DNA of 64,000 nt, taken from positions 1,389,186 through 1,453,185 of the forward strand of contig JAYXKI010000013.1 of NCBI GenBank assembly GCA_037892935.1. Reading direction: 5' to 3'. Both the position numbers and the translations under genes were made by a program. The DNA is from Phlebopus portentosus. Taxonomy: Eukaryota; Basidiomycota; Agaricomycetes; Boletales; Boletinellaceae. The notes beneath the pieces were generated by a model. That model was given only the letters and a program-made list of their open reading frames with translations. It was not told where the DNA came from and did no database searches. Below, one piece after another: positions 34,691 through 46,908 of the stretch; positions within the stretch are counted from its first letter, which is position 1; each line of letters starts with the position of its first letter.

Positions 34691-36009
34691 ACAGACATTA
34701 ATGCATAGCAGAAGCGCGTGTGTGAGTAGGTTGAGGCACGCGCCGATCACCTTTCAAAAACGGAACATTTCGATCGAGAATTGGTAGTTGTGCATTGCTA
34801 TTGCATAAATCAAGGCGCATCAAATGTGGTAGAAGGATTTAGGACTATGTAGTACTTCTATTCGAGATAAGAATAGGCAAGATTAATCTCTGGAGTCACG
34901 TGCAGCAATAAGGAAAGGTGGTTAAAAGCACAGAAAATCGATACAAGCTAGGTCTTCAGTAATATTTGATACTAAGCAATTGTCATGTCTATAGCATGTC
35001 CGTATACAGAATCACATCGCCTGAAAGCTTTTGTGTCAGAATCGGACGGCAAATCCAGGAAAAAATATCACCTTTAAAGCATCCCTTCATACCATCTCCG
35101 TGCTTTCTTGACGCCGAGCAGAAGATCTGTCGAAGATCGTGAAAAACCAGGCCATTGTATGGCCAATGGCTTCAAAGAACATGCTGCAGAAACGGCCGTA
35201 GCCGTAGAAGCTGGCTTCGTCATCCATCTGAGAGATAACAGGCGCGAGTAGTTGTCAATACGACGTAGAGACGTAGAAAAATGCAAAGGACTCGTGTACG
35301 GACTGGATAATGCTAAGCAGTACTAAGTCTCGTGTCAGGTGCAGCTATCGAAAAGATGCATGTATCTCACCTTGGAGTTGTCGGTCCGGAAATGTGAAGC
35401 AAATTTAGGATGATTGACGGTATAATGAGGATGCAAAGAACGATAGTAGGGTGCAGTAGATCAAGCAAGCTCAACGTAGAAATGAATGAAGTCTATTAGA
35501 AAACCTCGTTCAGCTCGCAACGTCGATCAGAACATATATGGTCACTTGCCGAGCAACATATATCACGTCGATCGACCAGTTAGATGTAAACATTCGAGCC
35601 CATCTAACTCCCGGTTCCGAGAGACTTGGCGTCAGTCACGTGACCTAGTTCTTTCCACCTTCACTCACATTCACGATCGGTGTTCAAGAAGCATTTTCCA
35701 TGGTTCCGTGCTTCCATCATCCCCGTTCGGCGCTCAGGGGAAGGAAAGCCGTCAATCATGCCGTCCACATGTTCGGCGAGACTGAGACCCAAAAGCAACC
35801 GTGGTTCCATCCTGAGGTTTGGCGCTTACCACGTGACCTAAACTTTCCAACTTTGTCGCCGACACTCCCATCCAGGCTAATCCATTCTATCTATACATGT
35901 ATATATAGTTCGCGGGTATATGTCACGTGTCCTGAACTCAGCCCCCTCCGAACTCCAGCCAGCGAATTCGTTGCAAGACCCATCCAGCAGGTCTGGACGT
36001 ACTATTTGT
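34691..36009. other. Intergenic, no gene recognised
   Basis: Low coding potential on both strands; only short open frames without family resemblance. There is an AT-rich start and several CACGTG-like stretches near 35640-35930. Nothing that can be named. Confidence 0.4.
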
Positions 36010-37925
36010 AGATAATTCCATAAGAAAGCCGGTCCAGCCGGTCCTTTCGGCTCCTCTTCCACACTATCGCCTGCCGTATTCGCCCCCGCTCGCAGGTAGG
36101 GCAGCAAGTAATGACGAGGCAGGTGCATCTAGGATGGCAGCTGCAGCGGCAGTTACACACATCTCGACAGTATGGCGAGCCATTCCTGTCCACAGAATTC
36201 GTCTGCCATTTCCCTTTTCTGCTTTTAGCTGATCTCGAGGACTCTTGTAACTTATTCCGAGATCCTCTGCGTGACGAGTGCAACCCCTTGCTTTCAGTTC
36301 GGTAATCTGGTGCCAAAGAGGGATTCCGCATATGATGTGCAGCAACTTCTTCCTACTAGCCACGGGTTGGAATTTCCACGTTGATCATGTCTCAGCCGTA
36401 ACCTAAGGCTGCGTTCGGTGCTAGTCGCGGCCTTGGAGTCCACGCGGCTCTTGGCCCTGGTAACAGGCAGTCATGCAGGTAAAGATGGCAGGAAAGTGAC
36501 AGCCAAGAGCTACGACTTGGCCAAAACCATCTTTTTTTGCAGGAGAGCCGCGTGACTAAGAGACTGCGGCTAGTACCGAACACAGCCTAAGAATACGACG
36601 GTTGTTGCATCTCCTGTTCATGGAGTCTCTGCGATCCAGAAGGCGCTGTCAGATGATGTAATCCAACTGCTTTGACAGGCTCTTTCGTAGAGTGTTGACA
36701 TGCAGGTTCGCGTATCATTCCATTCGTGTCGGAAGACGATAAAGGAAGTGTTACTTCCATTCTCTCAAGCACCTCTGTTCCATCACGCTCCGCCTGTTGG
36801 CCAGTCATTGCGTCCGAGTGAAAAGCTGATGACTGAATATTTGCTTCGTCGCCTTCAAATGATTCTTGCTCCGTAGTATGGGACACCAAGCCCTGCTCCT
36901 GGCGATCATCCATGCCATTCGCGTGAGGACGCAATGGATGAGGTATCTCCTCTGCCACCAGAAGATAGCATAACCAGTCGACCCGGTATCTCACGGCAAT
37001 GACTTTAGCAAGACTAGTTACAGGAACAACCAGAAGGGCCATCGCCGAGATCTGTCCTGGGCCCCAAACGAACTGTCGCATACCCATGGAATAGTTCCGT
37101 GTAATAGTCAGCTCAGTATTCACGACGAGAATCGACCAAACGATGACTATAGCGGAAATATTCGCGATCCGCTCAGATCTACTGGCTTGCCCTCCAGCGT
37201 GCGGAGCGTTCCTGCCTCTTTGTCGGATTACGAGAGGCCTGTCTGTGAGACTCTGCTGAGCCGTATCACGCATTCCCATATTACCACCTTCTCTCCTCCT
37301 CGCTCGCCTAAACATCTGAGATGCGGACCCAAAAATTCGATTCCGGCGCTCGCAGATTCCATAGTCATACAACGTGATCGAGAGAAATGCCACCAGCTGC
37401 ACGATGAGAAGGATGATCCCGACTACCTGACCCGTACGTAATACGTGGAATTCCTTGAAGAGGACCATTACTGCACTCGAGTTGCACTCCGGCAGTGAAC
37501 CAAAGGATTTCGCGGAAATGAGTATTGCTAGGCAGCATGATAAGAGGAGAATAGTGTGGCTGAAGAAGACGATCTCAAAAAGAGGCATTCGCCTCCCGAG
37601 ATGCCAAAACCACGGGGTTGCAAGGTAGGCAGTTGTCCAGGACAGTGACAGAAGGTACATGATTACAACCGCGTCATTCAACGTCAGTTCCGGATGGCCC
37701 TTGAAGCCCAGGATAAGCGCAATTAGGGCATAAGTGATGCCGTACAGCAGGCAAGTCCAGAGTGCTGAGATGATGTTTTCGAACGTCGGCCCGAACATCA
37801 CTAAAAGAGCTGTCCACGACACAGTCATAAAATGTTTAAAATCGCACTTGTTTCTTTACTGACCGTAGATGAACGTTTGCGTGTAGAACGAGATGCGCAC
37901 ACCGAGACCAACGATGTCGCGATTT
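36010..37925 (-). pseudogene. Multi-pass membrane protein, paralogue B, disrupted by MITE
   Basis: A first short exon (about 37925-37850, ANRDIVGLGVRISFYTQTF) splices into a long exon from about 37808 with six or so hydrophobic segments (for example YGITYALIALILGFKG, LLIVQLVAFLSITLYDYG, ISAIVIVWSILVVNTELT, ISAMALLVVPVTSLAKVIAV). The frame ends at a TAG created by insertion of a 181-bp MITE at 36587. Beyond the MITE, to about 36010, the C-terminal tail continues in broken frames (EEVAAHH, DYRTESKGL) that match the intact paralogue at 38734. The family starts with the NxDIxGxGVRxSFY motif seen in many basidiomycete membrane proteins; function unknown. Confidence 0.65.
36407..36587. mobile_element. 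PIF/Harbinger-like MITE (181 bp) with TAA duplication
   Basis: Terminal inverted repeats GGCTGCGTTCGGT (left) and GGCTGTGTTCGGT (right, reverse strand), extending to about 22 bp with 3 mismatches. It is flanked by TAA on both sides (36404-36406 and 36588-36590), the 3-bp target duplication of this superfamily. No coding capacity. It inserted into the coding tail of the membrane gene and supplies its stop codon. Confidence 0.85.
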
Positions 37926-38733
37926 GCCTGGGGAAGCATAGATCAGACCAAAATCATTTATCCGGGGTGGAAGTGGATGTGCTCATACCTCTGGCGACCG
38001 ACACTCTGATTCTAATAGCAAATACATCTATGTTGTTTCGTTTCAAATACGGCGAGCTTTATGTCTTTGGAGAAATGTACAGTCCAGAACTGATAGAGAA
38101 TGGTATCCAGATATCCAGTGGTTCAGTACGTTGACGAGCTTCTTTTCCGTCGTCGAGAGAAGCACGAAACTTGAAACACGTGCATTCATAAACCCTAACC
38201 CGATCCACTCTCAGATTTTCAAATTATGTAATGACGCTACCATTGCTGCCAATATCAATGTTTCAAACAAACAGCTTAAGCTGTAGTTTCGTCTCGATGC
38301 CACCTTAGCCTGCTACGTGTCTGACTTTCTTCGTAATAATCAGAGGAATCGCGCCGGAGACCATCGTCAAAAATGGTTGGCCGTCGTGGCTTTTGGTTGT
38401 TCTCCACACCAAGCCATCCATGGTATCACCCAGACGATCGGCTCGTTTGGGCACGCTCCCGCAGGCGTCCACAACGTCTTCTATCCCGGGCCGCGCAAGT
38501 GATTCCGGATCCTCCAACTGGCTGGTCAACGACCGGTACGGAAACCTGAGTACCGGGACCGCCGTCTGGTCTTCCTCGCTTTTGTACTCCCATCAAAATT
38601 ATATTTCAGCCGATCCTTAGTTATAAAGAACGGCCCGTCGCATTCCAAGCAGTGTGCTCTCCTACTCAGTATCGGTGTCTTCAGTCTCCTCTGATATTTT
38701 TACTTCAAGCGGCTAGGTCCGTGGACATACTTA
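37926..38733. other. Upstream region of paralogue B / downstream of paralogue A
   Basis: The left 100 bp may hold the first exon and intron of paralogue B (acceptor CCCCAG before the 37925 exon), but an intact start was not found. The rest has short open frames only. A telomere-like AAACCCTAACCC occurs once near 38193; a single copy is not meaningful. Confidence 0.35.
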
Positions 38734-41525
38734 TCATTCTTCAGGTGCAGTGAAGAAGGTAGTCGTGGACGACCTTGGCGAACATGTATCGGAACAGGGT
38801 GAAGAAGGCATCAGTCTTATTTGCTGCACCGTTTCATTCACCTCCGAGTGGGCCAATGTCTCTTGACTAATTGGAGCTTGGTGTTCCTCCAGTTCGCGCG
38901 GCAGCCAATCAGTTGGTTCGTGATTGGCCGGTGTATTCGGAGGATCAATGATTGGTCTGGGCGGATCATCCCTCGTATCTTCATCCTGTGTATCCCGAAT
39001 AGACCGTGCGTCCCCATCGTTGTCACGCCGGGAAACCTGTTCTTCCGACTTCATTTGGTCCTCTTCCACACCGTCGCCTGCCACATTTGGAGCCCTCTCC
39101 TCGAAAGGAACAAGTAATGACGAGTCGGGTGTACATCGGGAAGGACCAGAGCGACAAGGCTCAGTGGCCAGACGATTCGACGCCCGTCCAGGAAATCTGT
39201 CTGTCATGTTCTCGTCCGATGCGGAATCTCGAATCACGTCCTGAGCTGCTTTGCGTGGCCAGTTAAACCCTTTACTTTCGGTTTGGTCGTCCGTTGCTAA
39301 CAAGCAGGGCTCCTGCATTTTGTGATGTGCAGCAATCTCCTCTGACCGGCCATAGGCTGCAACTTCCGTCGTACCTTGATCAAGAGCCTCAACCGTACCG
39401 CAAGTGCGTGGTGATTGTCCATCTAGTATTTGCGATCCAGGAAGCGGTGTTAGATGAGGTGATTCCACCGCTTCATTCACCTCCGAGTGGGCCAATGTCT
39501 CTTGACTAATTGGAGCTTGGTGTTCCTCCAGTTCGCGCGGCAGCCAATCAGTTGGTTCGTGATTGGCCGGTGTATTCGAAGGATCAATGATTGGTCTGGG
39601 CGGATCATCCCTCGTATCTTCATCCTGTGTATCCCGAATAGACCGTGCGTCCCCATCGTTGTCACGCCGGGAAACCTGTTCTTCCGACTTCATTTGGTCC
39701 TCTTCCACACCGTCGCCTGCCACATTTGGAGCCCTCTCCTCGAAAGGAACAAGTAATGACGAGTCGGGTGTACATCGGGAAGGACCAGAGCGACAAGGCT
39801 CAGTGGCCAGACGATTCGACGCCCGTCCAGGAAATCTGTCTGTCACGTTCTCGTCCGATGCGGAATCTCGAATCACGTCCTGAGCTGCTTTGCGTGGCCA
39901 GTTAAACCCTTTACTTTCGGTTTGGTCGTCCGTTGCTAACAAGCAGGGCTCCTGCATTTTGTGATGTGCAGCAATCTCCTCTGACCGGCCATAGGCTGCA
40001 ACTTCCGTCGTACCTTGATCAAGAGCCTCAACCGTACCGCAAGTGCGTGGTGATTGTCCATCTAGTATTTGCGATCCAGGAAGCGGTGTTAGATGAGGTG
40101 ATTCGACGGGTTCGACAGGCTCTGTAGTACAGGGCTGACATGGGTCTAGCGCTACCCCTTCGTGGGAAGCCGATGACGGAGAATTTGCTTGATCATCTCC
40201 AGGAGATTGTGGCCCCTGTCGACCACCTCCAGGCAATTGTTGCTCCAGTCGATCATCCCCAAAGCCTTGCTCCTGTTGGTCAGCCCCCAAGTGCTGCTCT
40301 CGCCGATCATCTGTTCCGTTCAAGTCAGGACGCAACGAGCCAGGCATTACCCCGACCAGAGAAGGATGTGAATGGCTGATCCGGTACCTTTCTGCAAGGG
40401 TTTTTGTTAGATTGTATACTGGGACAATGAGAAGGGCCATGGCCAAGATCTGCCCTACTCCCCAGGCGGGCTGTCCCATATTCGTGAAATGGTTTTTGAG
40501 GATGGTGAACTCAGTATTTATGACTAGAACCAACCAAACGACGATCATAGTGACAATATTCGCGACTTGTTCTGGTCCCGCGGCTTGTGACTCAGTCTCC
40601 GGAGCGTGGCGACTTCCTCGTCGGATTACGACAGGCCTATCAGCAAACTGAGTCGTATCACGGGTTACCATCTCAATGCCTTCTCCTTCTCCTCTCTCTC
40701 GCCTGAACATGCGAGATATGAGCCCGATAATTTCATTTCGGCGTTCGAACATTCCATAGTCATAAAACGTAATCGAGAGAAAAAGTACCAATTGCACGGT
40801 GAGGAGAATGATCCCGACTACCTGCCCGGTATGTACTACCCGGAATTCCTTGAAGAGAACCATAATTGCACTCGAGTTACAGGCCGGCAGCGAACCAAAG
40901 GATCTTGCATGCGCAAGTATCGCCAGTTCACATCCGCAAAGGAGAATAGTGTGGCCGAAGAAGACGGTCTCAAAGAGCAGCATTCGCCTCCTGAGATGCC
41001 AAAACCTTGGTGTTGTAAGATATACAGTCGTCCAGGACAACGATAAAAGGTACATAATGACGACAGCGTCATTAAGGCTCAATTGTGGATGGACTTTGAA
41101 TCCTAGGAGAAGAGCTATCCCAGTGTACACAATCGTGGACAAAACGAGCGTCCAGAGAGACGTGTACGCTTGATCTCTGCTGAGTATGACCAGCAGGGCT
41201 GCCCACATCATTTCGCCATTAGTACATGAAACCGCGCTTGATTTTTGACTGACCACAAATTAGTGTTTGTGCGTAGAACGATATGCGCACGCCAAGACCA
41301 ATTATGTCTAGGTTTGCCTACGAAAGCATAAATCAGATCAAATCCAATCTCCAAGTAGACGGAATGCTCAGACCACTGGATGTTGACAGTTTTCGTCGTT
41401 AAAGCTTGGCTTGGGAGAAAAATGGGTGTCGGCAAGCGCCTCCCAATAGATATCGATGTTCGACATATCAGGGTTGTTGGTGAACGGACTGTCACAGTTT
41501 GAAACTCGTACTGCCGAGCTAGAAC
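38734..41525 (-). CDS. Multi-pass membrane protein with duplicated hydrophilic tail, paralogue A
   Basis: Exons: one from about 41525 to 41375 (NCDSPFTNNPDMSNIDIYWE), then 41317-41254 (ANLDIIGLGVRISFYAQT), then 41198-38734 (about 820 codons). The start codon upstream is unresolved. The N-terminal part has about six transmembrane segments (LWTLVLSTIVYTGIALLLGF, VVGIILLTVQLVLFLSI, VTMIVVWLVLVINTEFTIL, ILAMALLIVPVYNLTKTL), then a long acidic, polar tail likely in the cytoplasm. The tail contains a 213-residue unit twice in tandem (see 38829-40106). No stop interrupts 820 codons, so the gene is probably functional. It belongs to an unnamed basidiomycete membrane family (NxDIxGxGVR motif); the substrate is unknown. 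Two damaged paralogues are nearby. Confidence 0.7.
38829..40106 (-). repeat. In-frame 639-bp tandem duplication inside paralogue A
   Basis: Two head-to-tail units, about 38829-39467 and 39468-40106, each 639 bp (213 codons). They are almost identical; differences seen include GTATTCGGAGG versus GTATTCGAAGG and CTGTCATGTT versus CTGTCACGTT. Because 639 is divisible by three the reading frame is kept. Confidence 0.93.
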
Positions 41526-41944
41526 GAAAGAACTAGCTTACTGGTCAAAGGGAAATCGCCGAGATCCACCCTGAGATAGATCTGTCTGATCATCGGCACG
41601 TGATTTATAGGCTACGCACGGACCAGAAAACAAGGAGAAGGACTTAATGTTGACACTGTTCTGTCCGTCACGGCCTGCTACACGAATGCTGTAGTTATGT
41701 ATCTAGTTCGAAATGGTACGTCCTCTAGTCCTCACAAGGACGACTACTGTATGACACCGAACTCATCTGTCTATTCAAGATCCAGGAAAGAAAGGACCTG
41801 GACACATTGGCCCGCCAGCCTTTTGTTGTCGATGTAGCATCGCCTTCGGGCCTCCTTTGCGGCACATAAACTGAGTGCCTGAATAAAATCTGATCCCGGT
41901 CACACGAGTTCCTGGTTAAGTAGAAATTTACCATCATTCAAGTC
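41526..41944. promoter_or_regulatory. Upstream region of paralogue A
   Basis: On the minus strand a TATAAA box (about 41608-41613) is followed by CACGTG, 80-100 bp upstream of the first recognised exon, consistent with a promoter or an undetected short first exon. The remainder (41640-41944) has no recognised gene. Confidence 0.35.
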
Positions 41945-41949
41945 CGACA

Positions 41950-42770
41950 TGGCCACTTCTGAATCATGCGAAAATACAAGTCCTTTGCTCGTCACGGTAG
42001 TTGTATGGAAAGACCAATATGCGATGTCTGAATCTTGTGGATATCGTCTCCGTCAGCCGTACAAACCCAACTGGACACTCTTGGTTTTCGATGAAAGGAG
42101 CATCGTTTCGCTACGAAGACTACCGCTGGTGTATTGTGAGTACTATTTTGTATTGGGAAATACTCGCTGACTTCTGCCTCGATAAAAGAATGCCCCATAA
42201 TGGGTTTCCCCATGATAATTGCGGATGGCCGAAGGGTCTTCCTTAATCGGGTGCGGTCCGACAGCGATGAAATTGACATTCACTGCTTCCTCTCGCAACC
42301 AGACAAACTTAAGGATCCACACAACTATACAGAGCCTCTCCTTGATGCAGTAGCTGATGACGAGGATCCAAGCTTCACCTATATGGTTCTTCCTTTGTTG
42401 CAAAACTGCTTTGGACCGGAATTTCACTTCGTTGACGAGGTTGTGGACTTTCTTGGGCAGCTTTTACAAAAATGTCAGTCCAAACCGACGTTTTATCCAA
42501 CCGCATAACTCTGGCAGCGTTGAATCTGCTGCTCCGGAACTGACCGAGAGTTTTACAGACTGAATGACATGATGGATGCTTATCCATTGTATCCGAAAGG
42601 CTTTCATCCCACATTCGACGCATCTGGCGCCAAGATCGCACTCTGAAGCGACGCCGAGACGTTGGGACAGGACCAGAGGTACCTGAGATATTGGAAGCGT
42701 GTCATACGACCCGTTCTTGACGGTCATCTTCATCATCGGAAATTTGATCAGAAAAGAGTTTCTGAAGGTG
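41950..42770 (+). pseudogene. Protein-kinase-like fragment of basidiomycete type
   Basis: Opens with ESCGYRLRQPYKPNW, then MGFPMIIADGRRVFL, a FTYMVLPLLQNCF segment followed by FHFVDEVVDFLGQLL, and later RLNDMMDAYPLYPKGFHPTF. This order (GYRLRP-x-P-W start, 'VMPLL' hinge, then MMDA-PKGFHP) is characteristic of a large basidiomycete family of kinase-fold proteins. The expected HRD catalytic loop just before RLNDMM is destroyed by a frame break, and a stop follows GAKIAL. No DFG-type motif survives. Probably inactive. Assignment rests on pattern memory. Confidence 0.55.
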
Positions 42771-43243
42771 TGTAATCCGTCTTTACATGCAACGGTCACG
42801 GAATGAGATCCGAAAATACAGGAAATTGAACTTCCTGGAATCTCTACTGGACGACACGCTGGAACCGGATCCCGGATACCGATGCGACTCTATTCTGGCC
42901 AAGGCGATGTTCGAGCGTATAATAACCGAGCAGTCGTGGCTCACTTCGCTGGAGACTCAAAAAGAAGGACTCGGGCCCGGCTATACACTTCTTCCAGGAC
43001 CTCGGAAGGACTTACGGAGAAATCCTCAACGTCTCGAAGGAGCTGCTTGGTGACTCGGAGTTATATGCCTTTCATGCAATTTCTTCGTGACTGACGTTGG
43101 GCCTGTAATACATTCACATCGACAGTTTTGTAGAGCCCTTCTTCACCTTGAAAACCCACTTCGAACCAACGACATTGACTCTCTTAAGTACGTGTCGAAC
43201 TTCCCACATTTCAGCGGCTTCCAAAGCTCTCAGCTCCTAGCTC
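42771..43243. other. Uncharacterised remnant
   Basis: A plus-strand open frame (42787-43053, EIRKYRKLNFLESLLDD and following) and an alternative frame near 43000 (HFFQDLGRTYGEILNVSKEL) look coding but match nothing I can name. Could be the tail of the kinase-like gene or a separate fragment. Confidence 0.25.
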
Positions 43244-44061
43244 CTATTTTATAGCGTTCTCCCATAGGGGCCATTCTGGTAGTTCTCTAACCTCCTGAAT
43301 CGTCCTCGGTTCAACAGGTTCCTCAAGGTCCATCATTGCGGCGAGGGCGCATTCCTCATCAAAGTCATCCTCCCTCTCGTCGGTCACTGTAACGGTGTTC
43401 GTTCGCATTGCTCTCGGGAGTTCACCACCGCCAGCCATGACTCGCCTTACTCTTTTCGCGCTGAGCACTGTCGTCTGGCTGAGTTGGGGCCGCTTTGTCT
43501 TGGTGGGCATCAGTTGGTTCGGAATTTCGCAATCTGTTTGATGTTATGGCAATTGCTCTTGCTCCTCCTCAAAAAGCTCTAACTCGGCGGCTTCAGGTGA
43601 GAAATAGACACTTCTTCCAACAGATACGCTTTTGCCTTCGGGGCAGTAGAGCCGTTCGTGCTAAGGTCGTAACCAAGCCGTCGACCTTCCCAAGTGCGTT
43701 TATCAAGCTTCGAACGGGTATTGTCGTGTACCCAGCACTTTGTACCCCATTCTTGCAAGTCTGCAAGATTGGGTTTCTGATTGGTGGGTGCCTCATAAGG
43801 AGTTTCGCCGCCTAAATTCTTTGTTGACGGTCTGCTCTTCAACCAGATAGGATGCTTCACGCATTCGGCCCATAAATTATTCGGAAAGCTGCTTGCGTGT
43901 AGCATGGTTCGCGCCTTCTCCCCAGTGGTCCTATTCAAACGTTCCGCAACACCGCTGTGTTCGGGCGTGTCATGTTTGGCGAGTTTCTGTTCAGTTCCTT
44001 GCGAGTTCAAGAAAAACATTAAACGCATCAAATATAAATCCGAGACACGTGCCCGAAGCAT
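43244..44061 (-). pseudogene. Ty1/copia retrotransposon fragment (integrase to start of RT)
   Basis: The minus strand 44061-43579 encodes the integrase end with the conserved HDTPEHSGVAERLNRT block (catalytic Glu in VAERLNR), TPYEAPTNQKPNLADLQEWG and KLDKRTWEGRRLGYD. 43510-43244 continues with EPRTIQEVRELPEWPLWENA, the lead-in to copia reverse transcriptase. The catalytic RT, RNase H, gag and LTRs are absent. The fragment joins directly to a copy of the membrane gene at about 44098. Confidence 0.8.
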
Positions 44062-44097
44062 CTCTGGGTCGGGATTTCATCGATTTGGATTCCAACA

Positions 44098-44935
44098 GAT
44101 CATCCTTCTCATCGTGCAGCTGGTGGCATTTCTCTCGATCACGTTGTATGACTATGGAATCTGCGAGCGCCGGAATCGAATTTTTGGGTCCGCATCTCAG
44201 ATGTTTAGGCGAGCGAGGAGGAGAGAGGATGGTAATATGGGAATGCGTGATACGGCTCAGCAGAGACTCGCAGACAGGCCTCTCGTAATTCGACAAAGAA
44301 GCAGGAACGCTCCGCACGCTGGAGGGCAAGCCAATAGATCTGAGTGGATCGCGAATATTTCCGCTATAGTCATCGTTTGGTCGATTCTCGTCATGAATAC
44401 TGAGCTAACTATTACACGGAACTATTCCGTGGGTATGCGACAGTTCGTTTGGGGCCCAGGACAGATCTCGGCGATGGCCCTTCTGGTTGTTCCTGTAACT
44501 AGTCTTGCTAAAGTCATTGCCGTGAGATACCGGGTCGACTGGTTATGCTATCTTCTGGTGGCAGAGGAGATACCTCATCCATTGCGTCCTCACGCGAATG
44601 GCATGGATGATCGCCAGGAGCAGGGCTTGGTGTCCCATATCACGGAGCAAGAATCATTTGAAGGCGACGAAGCCAATTTTCAGTCATCAGCTTTTCACTC
44701 GGACGCAATGACTGGCCAACAGGCGGAGCGTAATGGAGAGAAGGCTTTCGAGAGAAATGACGTAATACTTGTCTCTTCGTCTTCGATCAAAAACGCTCGC
44801 ACTACAAGAACAGGGCTCATCACGTCACCCACTCTACGAAATAGTTTGTCCAATAAAAATGAGGGATTGTACAAAGGGGCCCAGGATGGGTTTTCGCGAG
44901 TCTCACAGATAGCAAAAAGCGGACAACAAGAATGA
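44098..44935 (+). pseudogene. Membrane protein paralogue C, inverted internal fragment
   Basis: From ATCATCCTTCTCATCGTG (44098) to about 44800 the plus strand is nearly identical to the minus-strand coding sequence at about 37420-36720 (paralogue B): the same LVAFLSITLYDYGICERRN, SAIVIVWSILVMNTELTI and SAMALLVVPVTSLAKVIAV. It lacks the first membrane segments and then diverges into a different tail ending at 44935. The frame is open through a fused upstream part that belongs to the copia fragment's antisense, so the start is artificial. Confidence 0.7.
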
Positions 44936-46908
44936 AATAAGGGGAAGTTGGAAATCTAAAGATTTGGAGCGAAGTTGAGGGAGAAATACATAAGGAAATT
45001 TAAAGCTGTCGAAAAGGAAAGAAAATGCTTACGTTGTTTCATTTTTAATTTTCATTTCGTCTCAAAAAATTCCAGATATCTTCATCGGTGTCAGCGATCC
45101 GTTCTGAACGGAACGATGTTCTCATTCCTCGTAGTCCAGTCCTCGTATTTCGTCGAGTCGACAAGAATACTCTTCCCTGTCGAAACACATTCACAGGCCA
45201 AAGAGACTCTTGTCGTCAACAAGCTGGCCCCGTGAGCCGCCGGATGAAGCGCCAGGTCTAAAAGCAATGTCGTCAACACCACATCAACATGAGAATCACT
45301 CATTTTCTCACTGGGCTTGGACTTGGACCAGGCCGCTAGGCCTGCAGCTTGCGTTCTTGCTATTCAGACCCCATCGACGATACTTTCAACATCTTTGTGG
45401 AAGGCCGACTTTGTCGAGAGCAACACTGCCAGTTGTACAGGGGGTGGTTCAGATCGGCATGTTTACTTTCCTTAGATGGTGTGCAAATCACTTTCCCAAA
45501 ATGGGGGTGACGAAGACTTAGAGGAACCACCTGTAATAATAGCTTGATTACATGTTCGAAGGCATTAGCTAATTTCAACCTTGGCATCTTGTTGCTTCCT
45601 GTCTGTCCCCGATGCACGTGACCCAATCGTGGCGACGAACTTGGAAAAGTGAAGGTCACGCGACGGATGTCCATCTTCTTCCCGAACACCGGACGTGTTG
45701 GGACCACGGACCCAAATTCGAACCGGGATGACAGAAGCACGAAACCAGGATGCTTCTTGGACGTTAAAATACCCCACTGCCAATGAAGATGGGGTGAAAG
45801 GGTCACATAATCGACACCAAATCCCTTTCCTCGACATGATCTGTGTTGCGTAGCAAGTGACCATATATGTTCTGATCGACGTTGAGAGCTCAATGAGGAA
45901 ATCTATCGACTTCATTCCCTTGCTGTGATTGCTTAACGTACTGCACTGCACTGTTGCTTTTTCATCTCCCGATCTGCTTCATATTCTTGTATTCTCCCAC
46001 CGTCAACAACTCGAAGCTCCAAGATACATTTCATTTCACCAACGGCGGCATCTGACACGCGCTCTAGTCGTCACGTTGATCCGTTAGTACGGAAGTCCTA
46101 TGCATTTATTCGTTTCGATTCGTGTTAACAGCCACGTTGCACCTATTGTCTCCAGATAAATGGAGTCGGTACATACACCAAACGACAATGACGAAAGCAG
46201 CTTCTACGGTTATGGTCGTTTTTGCTCAAGATTCTTCCAAACCATCGGACACTTTCTTGCATCCGCGTATCCACTCATGAAGAGCTTACTATGTTTGCAC
46301 CAAGTAGAAGAAAGCAGAGAAATGGTATGAGGAGACACATTTTCTAAAGGTAATACTTTCGCTGAACTTGCCTGCCAATCCTGACACAAGAGCTTTGCAG
46401 TTCACGGACATGCTATGGACATGACGATTGTTCAGCATACAAAGTTATCCTTAAAGAGCTTGCTTGTATCGATTCTCCCTGCTTTCCACGGTGTATCCTT
46501 TTTGCTTGCTGCATGCATCACCAGAGATTAATCTTGCTTACTTTTATCTCGAATAGTACAAATAGTACTGCCTAGTCCTTCTAGTCCAAATTCATGCACC
46601 TTAGTTTATGTAATATCAAAGAATATTTCGCGATCGAAATACTTCATTTTAGGAAGGTGATCGTCGCGTGCTTCAGCTCGGTTTAGAGTCTTACTGCACT
46701 TCTACAGTACAATTCCACGTAGGTTTTGCCTGTTGTGAAGAATCAAAGATGATTTTATGCATCTTCATGACCTTTTCTTGTTATGCACTGTATTGATGAA
46801 CATGGGGCAGGCCCAGGAATCTAAATTTCAAGTAAGAGATCTACCAAATCACCAAAATGGTATGAAATATACTTAATTCTGTGTCACCGGGAGGCACGGG
46901 CCCTTAGC
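44936..46908. other. Long stretch without recognised gene
   Basis: Open frames on the minus strand (45893-45360 and 45951-45565) are the longest, but neither shows a known motif and they overlap in different frames. The region 46000-46900 is AT-rich with no coding signal. Nothing firmly supported. Confidence 0.35.

Noticed and set aside
38190..38204. Telomere-like AAACCCTAACCC
   Set aside because: Single occurrence, expected by chance; no array.
42787..43053. Cytochrome P450 or other enzyme reading of the frame after the kinase-like piece
   Set aside because: A vague resemblance in one segment only; no heme or other diagnostic motif.
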